A DNA stretch of 64,000 bases from Myxococcus virescens. GTDB lineage: Bacteria > Myxococcota > Myxococcia > Myxococcales > Myxococcaceae. This document shows, piece after piece, positions 47,741 through 55,500 of this stretch. The stretch lies in the NCBI RefSeq assembly GCF_900101905.1, contig NZ_FNAJ01000007.1:248001-312000 (forward strand). The letters run 5' to 3'. The notes below the pieces were generated by a model, which saw only the letters and a program-made list of their open reading frames with translations, did no database searches and had not been told where the DNA came from. Both the position numbers and the translations under genes were made by a program. Position 1 is the first letter of the stretch; each line of letters opens with the position of its first letter.

Positions 47741-48781
47741 ATGAGCCAGCAACCTCGAGCCTCTCACGCGCCTCCGCCCGCCGCTCTGCAGATGACGCAA
47801 ATGGTCTATGGCTTCTGGGTTTCCCGGAGCCTTCAAATCATGGCGGAACTCGAGCTCGCGGATACCATCGGTGATACGCCCAAGACGGTCGAGGAGCTCG
47901 CCGAGGCCAGTGGGACGCATGCGCCCACGCTGCGCCGGCTGTTGCGCCTGCTCAGCGGCCTGGGGGTGCTCGTGAAGGATGAGTCCACGCAGCGCTGGGC
48001 CCTGACGGAGCTGGGTGGAATGCTTCGCAAGGACAACCCCGGCTCCGTGTATGGCTCGCTCCGGGCGCATGGACACATCCTGTCGTGGCAGGCGTGGGGA
48101 GACCTGGCCACCGCCTTGAAGACGGGCAAGCCCACGGTCGAGAAGTTCATGGGCGACACGTTCTTCAACTACATGACGACGCATCCCGACGTCGCCGCCA
48201 TCTTCAATGGCAGCATGGCCGCGTACCAGACGCTGAACGCGCCCGCCGTGGTGAACGGATATGACTTCTCCTCCGCGCGCAGCATCGTCGACGTGGGCGG
48301 CGGTACGGGCATGCTGCTGACGCACATCCTCAAGGCCAATCCCGGCGTCCGCGGCACCGTCTTCGAAATGCCACACGTGGCGGTGGAGGCCCGCGAGCGA
48401 ATCGCCGAGCAGGAGCTGTCGCCGCGGTGTGACGTCGTCGCTGGTGACTTCTTCGAGCGCATCGTTCCCGAAGGCAAGGACGTCTACATCCTGTCGCAGA
48501 TCCTCCATGACTGGGACGACGAGCAGAGCCTGCGCATCCTCAAGTGCATCCGCGCGGCGATGCGTCCCGACTCGCGGTTGCTCATCGTGGAGACGGTGCT
48601 GCCCGGCGACAACGTGCCCCACTTCGGAAACCTCTACGACCTGGCCATGCTCGTGCTCGTGGGCGGCCGGGAGCGCACGGGGCCGGAGTACACGGCGCTC
48701 CTGGAGAAGGCGGGGCTGAGACTGTCCAACGTCTTCCCGACGACGATGCCGCCCAGCGTCGTCGAAGCCGTGGTGGCCTGA
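47741..48781 (+). CDS. SAM-dependent O-methyltransferase (acetylserotonin/caffeate type)
   Basis: A 346-residue class I methyltransferase of the plant-caffeate and hydroxyneurosporene O-methyltransferase group, common in secondary metabolism. The N-terminal dimerisation winged helix spans about residues 20-90. SIVDVGGGTGMLLTHIL binds SAM, and GDFFERIVPEGKDVYILS follows. ILHDWDDEQSLRIL carries the general-base His. No polyketide or peptide synthase is nearby, so the substrate is unknown. Confidence 0.88.
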   Translation: MSQQPRASHAPPPAALQMTQMVYGFWVSRSLQIMAELELADTIGDTPKTVEELAEASGTHAPTLRRLLRLLSGLGVLVKDESTQRWALTELGGMLRKDNPGSVYGSLRAHGHILSWQAWGDLATALKTGKPTVEKFMGDTFFNYMTTHPDVAAIFNGSMAAYQTLNAPAVVNGYDFSSARSIVDVGGGTGMLLTHILKANPGVRGTVFEMPHVAVEARERIAEQELSPRCDVVAGDFFERIVPEGKDVYILSQILHDWDDEQSLRILKCIRAAMRPDSRLLIVETVLPGDNVPHFGNLYDLAMLVLVGGRERTGPEYTALLEKAGLRLSNVFPTTMPPSVVEAVVA

Positions 48782-49209
48782 GCCACCCGCGGTCGCCGTA
48801 AGGCGGGGGCTCAGGAGGCCGCCCGCCTCCGGCGCTGCCGGGGCCCTGGTGCTCGGCGGCCTCCTTCACGGCGGCCACCATGGTCTTCTTGAGCACCGTC
48901 TTCTTCACCGGGCCACCGGTGACTCCGGAGCGCTGGGGCCGGACTCTCGCGCTGGAGCCGCTCGAGCTGCGTCTCGTGCCGGGCTGCTGGACGGGGCCTG
49001 GACTGCCGGGCTGGTTCTGCGTGAGGGGCCACGTGCCTTGAGCCAGGGGAATCCCGCCCACGCCATGTGAGCCGTCCTCCTGGAGTGCTCAGGAGTGGGC
49101 CGCGCGGCAACGCAGGTGCCGCCCGGCCGCCCGCCCAGGGGTGGGGCAGAAAAGCGCAAGGCGCGTTTTCGATGGGAATGACATTCGTTTAGAGTGGTGC
49201 GCAAGCCGC
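48782..49209. other. 428-base gap without a supported gene
   Basis: No clear gene. On the minus strand, 48840-48920 reads as VKKTVLKKTMVAAVKEAAE with strong G/C third positions, and a second frame upstream (about 48925-49060) also looks peptide-like. No single frame joins them with a sensible start and stop. This may be the trace of a decayed or frameshifted low-complexity gene. Confidence 0.35.
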
Positions 49210-50085
49210 ATGAGCGCCTTCCTCGACACCATTCTGGCCTTCCCGACCGCCATCTTCACCATCGTCCTCGGCGTGGTGATGACGTACTGGCTGTTCGTCA
49301 TCGTGGGCGCGGTCGGCATCGACCTGTTCGATGGGGACATCACGCTGGAGTCGGGCGGCAAGGCGCTGAGCGGGGCCATCGAGGGTGGCGGCAAGGCGCT
49401 GAGCGGGGCCATCGAGGGCGGTGGCAAGGCATTGGGCGGGGCCATCGAGGGCGGTGGCAAGGCATTGAGCGGCGCCATCGAGGGGGGGGGCAAGGCATTG
49501 GGCGGCGCGAAGGCGCTGGGCGCCCATGACTCGGATTTCGACGTCGACGGTGGCGGAGTCCTGGCGGCCATGGGCTTCGCGGGCATCCCCATCACCGTGT
49601 CCGTGAGCTTCGTGGTGTTCATCGCCTGGTTCCTGTCGGTGGTGAGCGCGCAGCCGCTGCACGAGGCGCTGGGCGGGATGATGCCGTCGTGGCTGCTGAG
49701 CAGCGGGCTGGGGCTGGCGTGCTTCGCGGCGGGGACGGTGACGGCGGGCTTCGCGGTCCGGCCCCTGCGGCCGGTGTTCGTGACCAGGCGCGCCCCGGGG
49801 CGCGACGCGCTGATGGGCCGCGTGTGCACCATCTCCAGCGGCAGCGTGACGGCCAAGACGGGCCACGCGACCTTCGAGGACGGCGGCGCGGGCGTCATCC
49901 TCAACGTCGTCTGCGCGAAGCCCAATGAACTCAAGCGAGGCCAGCCGGCGCTGATCCTCGCGTACGACGCGGAACGGCGCGTCTATGAAGTGGAGCCGGT
50001 CGACTGGTTGCTGCCGGAGGAGATGGAGCAGCTCCAGGATCCGGCCCGCGCAGCGGCATTGGCTCGCGTGAAGGCACGAGGCTGA
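49210..50085 (+). CDS. YqiJ-like membrane protein with OB-fold and 11-residue repeats
   Basis: A 291-residue protein. A first membrane helix (AIFTIVLGVVMTYWLFVIVGA) is followed by five near-identical 11-residue repeats (GGGKALSGAIE) at residues 49-104. A second hydrophobic pair follows (ITVSVSFVVFIAWFLSVV and LGLACFAAGTVTAGFAV), then a C-terminal beta-rich OB-fold (about 200-275, MGRVCTISSGSVTAKTGHATF). This layout fits the YqiJ/NfeD-like partners of flotillins, and a flotillin gene follows 108 bases later. The repeats replace the loop between membrane segments and are the unusual part. ATG at 49210 is chosen because the longer frame to 49141 lacks coding bias. Confidence 0.75.
   Translation: MSAFLDTILAFPTAIFTIVLGVVMTYWLFVIVGAVGIDLFDGDITLESGGKALSGAIEGGGKALSGAIEGGGKALGGAIEGGGKALSGAIEGGGKALGGAKALGAHDSDFDVDGGGVLAAMGFAGIPITVSVSFVVFIAWFLSVVSAQPLHEALGGMMPSWLLSSGLGLACFAAGTVTAGFAVRPLRPVFVTRRAPGRDALMGRVCTISSGSVTAKTGHATFEDGGAGVILNVVCAKPNELKRGQPALILAYDAERRVYEVEPVDWLLPEEMEQLQDPARAAALARVKARG
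49354..49521 (+). repeat. 33-base tandem repeat inside the YqiJ-like gene
   Basis: About five tandem units of 33 bases, in frame, each encoding GGGKAL(S/G)GAIE or a close variant. Unit four contains a run of nine G (49482-49490). Repeat number could change by slippage without breaking the frame, whereas slippage in the G run would break it. Confidence 0.85.
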
Positions 50086-50125
50086 GTTTTACCGGTCGCG
50101 CAGAGGGGGCGACCGTCACATTCGA

Positions 50126-50157
50126 CGCCGGAGGGCTTTTGCGGGGGACCTCCGGCG
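50126..50157 (+). promoter_or_regulatory. Hairpin before the flotillin gene
   Basis: CGCCGGAGG and CCTCCGGCG form a perfect 9-bp stem around a 14-base loop that includes TTTT. A weak promoter-like pair overlaps it: TTGCGG (50139-50144) and TACAAG (50163-50168), with an extended TG. It may tune flotillin expression relative to the gene upstream. Confidence 0.35.
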
Positions 50158-50193
50158 CCTGATACAAGGCCCGCTGTCATCATCAATCAGGAA

Positions 50194-52362
50194 ATGGCCA
50201 TGGACCCCATTACCGCGGTCGCTGCCGGCATCGGTGGCATCATCCTTCTCGGAGGCATCCTCCTCACCATCGTCCGGCTCTACCGGCAGGTGGACCAGGG
50301 CAAGGTGCTCATCGTCAACACGCTGAAGAACGAGCCGGTCGTCACCTTCACCGGCGCGGTGGTGTTCCCCATCATCAACCGGGCCGAGGTGATGGACATC
50401 TCCTTGAAGACGGTGGAAATCGACCGCCGTGGCAAGGAAGGCCTCATCTGCCGGGACAACATCCGGGGTGACATCAAGGTCACCTTCTTCGTCCGCGTGA
50501 ACAAGACGCGCGAGGACGTGCTGAAGGTGGCGCAGACCATTGGCTGCGCGCGCGCCTCTGACCAGGAGACGCTGGAGAACCTCTTCGAGGCCAAGTTCTC
50601 CGAGGCCCTCAAGACGGTGGGCAAGAGCTTCGACTTCGAGGAGCTCTACACCAAGCGTGAGGAGATCAAGGACCAGGTCGTCAACGTCATCGGCCGTGAC
50701 CTCAGCGGGTACATGCTGGAGGACTGCGCCATCGACTTCCTGGAGCAGACCCCGGTCGAGATGCTGGACAAGGACAACATCCTCGACGCGCAGGGCATCC
50801 GGAAGATCACCGAGCTGACGACGAAGCAGAACGTCTTCACCAACGAGCTGCGCCAGGACGAGCGCATGGCCGTCACCAAGCGCAACGTCGAGGCGGATGA
50901 GGCCATCTTCGCCCTCGAGCGTCAGCGTGAAGAGGCCGCCGCGAAGCAGAAGCGCGAGATCGACAGCATCCAGGCTCGCGAGACGGCCGAGGCCGAGCGC
51001 GTGAAGCAGGAGGAGTACGCCAAGGCCCAGCTGGCGCGCATCAAGGCCGAGGAAGAAATCAACATCAACGAGCAGAACAAGGCCCGGCAGATCGAGGTCG
51101 CGCAGAAGAACCGCGAGCGCGTGGTGGGCGTGGAGACCGAGCGCGTGGAGAAGGACCGCGCCCTGGAAGCCATCAACCGTGAGCGTGAGACGGAGCTGCA
51201 GCGCATCGCCAAGGAGAAGGCGCTCGAAGGCGAGAAGAAGGCCATCGCCGACGTGGTGCGCGCCCGCATCGCCGTGGAGAAGACGGTGGCGGAGGAGGAG
51301 GAGCGCATCAAGGACCTGCGCGTGAAGGCCGAGGCCACCCGCCGCAAGGACGCGCTGCTCATCACCGCCGAGGCGCAGGCGCAGGAGAAGCTGGTCAAGG
51401 ACATCAAGGCGGCCGAGGCCTCCAACGAGGTGGCCAAGTTCACCGCCAAGGAGAAGCTGACGCTGGCCGAGGCCGAGCTGGAGGCCGCTGACAAGACGGC
51501 GAAGGCGAAGGTCCGTCTGGCCGAGGGCGTCCAGGCCGAGGCCGCCGCCGAGGGCCTGGCCGAGGTCCGCGTGAAGGAGGCCGACGCGCAGGCGCAGGAG
51601 AAGCTCGGCATGGTCAACGTCCGCGTGAAGGAAGCCGAGGCGGGCGCCATCGAGAAGCAGGGCCACGCGGAGGCGAACATCGTCCGCGAGAAGCTGCTGG
51701 CGGAGGCCGCGGGTGCGCAGGAGAAGGGCCTGGCCCAGGCGCGCGTGCTGGAGGCGGAAGCCAGCGCCATCCAGAAGCGCGGCGAGGCGGAGGCCATTGC
51801 CACGCGCGAGAAGCAGCTGGCCGAGGCTGCTGCCATCCAGGAGAAGCTGCTGGCCGAGGCCCGCGGTCTGGCGGAGAAGGCCGCGTCCATGAAGCTGATG
51901 GACGGCGTCGGCCGCGAGCACGAGGAGTTCCGCCTCAAGCTCAACAAGGAGCGCGACGTGGAGCTGGAGGCCATCCGCGCGAAGAAGGACATCGCGCACG
52001 CGCAGGCCGAGGTGCTGGCCAAGGCGTTCGCCAACGCGAAGTTCAACATCGTCGGTGGCGACGGCCAGTTCTTCGAGCGCTTCGTCAAGGCGGTGTCGTT
52101 CGGCACGGCGGTGGACGGCGCGCTGGACCACGGCGAGGCGCTGAAGACGGCGCTGGGCGGCTACCTCAACGGCGAGAAGGACCTGCCGGCCGACCTGAAG
52201 GAGATTCTCTCCAAGCCGGGCCTGAGCAACGACGCGCAGAACCTGGCCGTGGCCGCGCTGCTGCACAAGATGGCGGCCAGCCCCGTGGCCGCGACCTCCG
52301 CCGGCCTCAAGGCGCTGGTGGAAGACGTGGCGCGTCCGGGCACGGTCGACAAGCAGGGCTGA
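50194..52362 (+). CDS. Flotillin-family (SPFH) protein
   Basis: A 722-residue protein anchored by one N-terminal helix (AVAAGIGGIILLGGILLTIV). An SPFH/band-7 domain lies at about 30-190 (GKVLIVNTLKNEPVVTFTGAVVFP, DIKVTFFVRVNKTREDVLKV). A very long Glu/Ala/Lys coiled coil follows (about 200-590), with repeated AEA, KEA and QEK patterns typical of flotillins, then a compact C-terminal region. Flotillins form membrane microdomain cages. The SPFH sequence and the OB-fold partner upstream recall E. coli YqiJ-YqiK. An ATG at 50200 is a near alternative start. The giant AAA+ gene follows 142 bases later. Confidence 0.88.
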   Translation: MAMDPITAVAAGIGGIILLGGILLTIVRLYRQVDQGKVLIVNTLKNEPVVTFTGAVVFPIINRAEVMDISLKTVEIDRRGKEGLICRDNIRGDIKVTFFVRVNKTREDVLKVAQTIGCARASDQETLENLFEAKFSEALKTVGKSFDFEELYTKREEIKDQVVNVIGRDLSGYMLEDCAIDFLEQTPVEMLDKDNILDAQGIRKITELTTKQNVFTNELRQDERMAVTKRNVEADEAIFALERQREEAAAKQKREIDSIQARETAEAERVKQEEYAKAQLARIKAEEEININEQNKARQIEVAQKNRERVVGVETERVEKDRALEAINRERETELQRIAKEKALEGEKKAIADVVRARIAVEKTVAEEEERIKDLRVKAEATRRKDALLITAEAQAQEKLVKDIKAAEASNEVAKFTAKEKLTLAEAELEAADKTAKAKVRLAEGVQAEAAAEGLAEVRVKEADAQAQEKLGMVNVRVKEAEAGAIEKQGHAEANIVREKLLAEAAGAQEKGLAQARVLEAEASAIQKRGEAEAIATREKQLAEAAAIQEKLLAEARGLAEKAASMKLMDGVGREHEEFRLKLNKERDVELEAIRAKKDIAHAQAEVLAKAFANAKFNIVGGDGQFFERFVKAVSFGTAVDGALDHGEALKTALGGYLNGEKDLPADLKEILSKPGLSNDAQNLAVAALLHKMAASPVAATSAGLKALVEDVARPGTVDKQG

Positions 52363-52504
52363 CAGTCCCAATGGGCCACCGCCGTGAGCAGGCGGCGGTG
52401 GCACGGCCGTAAGACGATCCTCACTCCGGCCTCCCCTCCGGGGTGGCGCCCCTCCGCTCGGGAGGGTGCGGGGGTGGGGGTCTTCGCATTTCCGGTGAAC
52501 ACTC

Positions 52505-55500
52505 ATGGCAACTGACGGTGGCAAGGGCGCGGCGCCCGCGGGCGAGGCGGCGCTGGAAGGCGGCAGCTACGAGGTCATCCGTTCGCGGCTCCTGTCGCAG
52601 GCGGATGTGCTGGGCGCGAAGGCGACGGACCTCAACGGGCGGCGCAAGGCGCTCTTCGGTGGGACCGAGCTGACCGTCATCGGCAACGAGCGGGTGCGCA
52701 CCGAGCACAACTGCGTCCCGTGCGACATCGCCAGCGTCGGCAAGTACCTGCTCTTCGGCTACAACGTCTTCATCGGCCTGAAGCGGGAGACGTCGGTGTC
52801 CGACGTGTTCTCCCTGCACAAGTTCGAGAAGACGGCCGACGGGTACGACTTCTCCGCCGTGTCCAACTCCGAGGCCGGCGGGTTCCTGGCGGACCCGCGC
52901 TTCGTGAAGGACTTCGGCGAGCTCTACAAGTACTACAAGGACGCGAAGCTCCTTCAGATTCGCAAGCTGGACTCGCGCCTGCTGGCCGTCTTCCAGACGG
53001 GCCAGTCGCTGCGCGACATCAAGGTCTTCCGCTTCAGCCTGGACCTGGAGGGCCGCGCCACCTACCTGGACAACCAGGGCGAGCGCGACCACGTCTTCCC
53101 GCCGTCGCACGACTTCGAGTGGACGGTGGCCACGCGGGACAACTACGTCACCGGCCAGCACCCGCACGTCAACGTGCTGGACCAGGTGTTCGTGGAGACG
53201 GTGAAGGGCGACCTCACCATCAAGGTGGAGGACAACACCTCCACCGGCATGGGTATCTACAGCGAGCCCGTGGACGACCCGGACCAGTCGCTGGACGACG
53301 CCGAGTTCGCCTGGGCCCAGGTGGGCACGCTCATCCTGCTGCGGGTGCTGCCGTTCCGGGAGAAGACGCACCGCTACCTCGTCTTCAACTCGCGCACGCA
53401 GCACGTCGTGCGCATCGACGCGATGGGTCAGGCGTGCGTGCGGCTGCCGGAGGACCAGGGCATCGTCTTCCCGGGCGGCTATTACCTCCAGACAGGGGAC
53501 TTCAAGGTCTTCGACGGCGCCGCGGCGTCGGAAGGCATGGAGTTCAAGCGCGCCATCCGCTCGCCCAACGGCGAGGACGTGCTCTACATCTTCCACCGGA
53601 GGACGGACGGCTGCTACGTCCTCTTCCCGTACAACCTGGTGCGCAAGGAGGTGCAGAACCCCCTGGTCGCGCACGGCATGAGCCTGTTCTCAGACGGGCA
53701 GCTCGTCATCTTCCGCTCCGCGTCGGATGAGCCCACGCGCGTCCACCCGATGCAGGTGTGGCAGACCCCGTTCGTATCCGCGGAGCACGCGGCGGGGACG
53801 CCGCCGGCCCCGGGCTACCTGGGCAAGGTGGGCAACGCGGAGCTGGTGCGCGGCATCTCGGACGCGCTGACGATTCAGCGGATCGCGAAGTCGGAGAAGC
53901 CCACCCGGCGCACGTATGAGGACCTGGTGTCCTCGGCCACCCGCGCGCTGGACGCGTACTACTGGCTGGGCCATGAGGAGACGGGCCTCCAGGAACCGGT
54001 GGAGACCCTGCGGCGCACCGCCGAGCTCATCATCGATGAGTTCGAGAAGGTGGTCGCGATGCAGAAGCGCGCCACCGAGTCGTTGGCGGGCGCGGAGGTG
54101 GAGCAGGAGACGCTGCTGCTGCGCGTCCAGCCGGAGAACCTCACGCACGCGGAAGCCTTCATGCAGGCGCTGGCGGACCTGCGCAAGCAGCGCGGGCACC
54201 TGATTACGTTGAAGGACATCCGCTACATGGACCTGGGACGCGTGGACGTCCTGGAGACCGCGGTGGTGGAGGCGTCCGACCGGGTCAGCACGGCCTGCGT
54301 GGAGTTCCTCCAGACGGGCGAGGCGCTGGCGCCGCTGGCCTCGCGCCTGGACGAGCTGCTGGCGCAGCTGGAGCCGGTGCAGACGTCCGTGGAGCTGGCG
54401 CCCCTGGGCGAGGACGTGGAGCGGACGGCCCACGGCCTGGAGGTCCTGGGCGAGGTCGTTGGCGGTCTCCAAGTAGGTGACCCGCTGGCCCGTGCGCGCA
54501 TCCTGGAGGGCATCTCCGAGCTGTTCAGCCGCCTCAACCGCGTGCGCGCCAGCCTCGCGGCCAAGCGCAAGGAGCTGTCCGGCCGGGAGAAGCGCGCGGA
54601 GTTCGGCGCGCAGTTCAAGCTGCTGGGGCAGAGCATCGAAAGCTCGCTGTCGCAGGCGGACAGCCCGGAGCGCTGCGACGAGGCGATGTCCCGCCTCACC
54701 GTGCAGTTGGAGGAGCTGGAGGGCCGCTTCGGCGAGTTCGACGAGTTCCTGGAGCAGATCACCCAGAAGCGCGAGGAGCTGCTGGAGGCCTTTGGCGCGC
54801 GCAAGCAGTCCCTGTTGGACGAGCGGCAGCGCCGCGCGCAGAGCCTCTTCGGGGCCGCGGAGCGCATCCTCCAGGGCGTGCAGCGCCGGGCCAAGTCCTT
54901 CAAGACGGACGACGAGCTCAACGGCTACTACGCCTCCGACGCGATGATCCTCAAGCTGCGCCAGCTGGCCGACCAGCTGATGGAGCTTCAGGACAGCGTC
55001 CGCGCGGACGAGGTGATGTCGCGCGTGAAGTCCGCCAAGCAGGACGCGCTGCGCGCCCTCCGGGACCGGCAGGACCTGTTCGCGGATGGTGACAACGTCA
55101 TCAAGCTGGGGACGTACCGCTTCAACGTCAACACGCAGCCGCTGGACCTGACGCTGCTTCCGCGCGACGGGGAGCTGTATCTCCAGCTCACCGGCACGGA
55201 CTACGCGCAGAAGGTGGATGACGCGGAGCTGCTGAAGTACCGCGACCTCTGGGACCAGCACCTGGTCTCCGAGTCGCCGGCCGTCTACCGCTCCGAGTAC
55301 CTCGCGGGCTGCCTCCTGGCGGACGCGGAGGATGGCAAGCGTGGCCAGTCGCTGGATGCGCTGCACGAGGCGCTCATCGGCGGCACGCTGCTGGAGAAGG
55401 TGCGCGCGTACGCGGCCGACCGCTTCGACGAGGGCTACGAGCGCGGCGTCCATGATGCGGACGCGGTCTCCATCCTGGAGAAGTTGCTGGGCCTGCACCA

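Noticed and set aside
48582-49061. Minus-strand frame containing VKKTVLKKTMVAAVKEAAE
   Set aside because: The short Lys/Ala part looks coding, but the frame overlaps the methyltransferase 3' end by 200 bases, loses codon bias outside the short part and has no convincing start. It is kept only as a possible gene trace.
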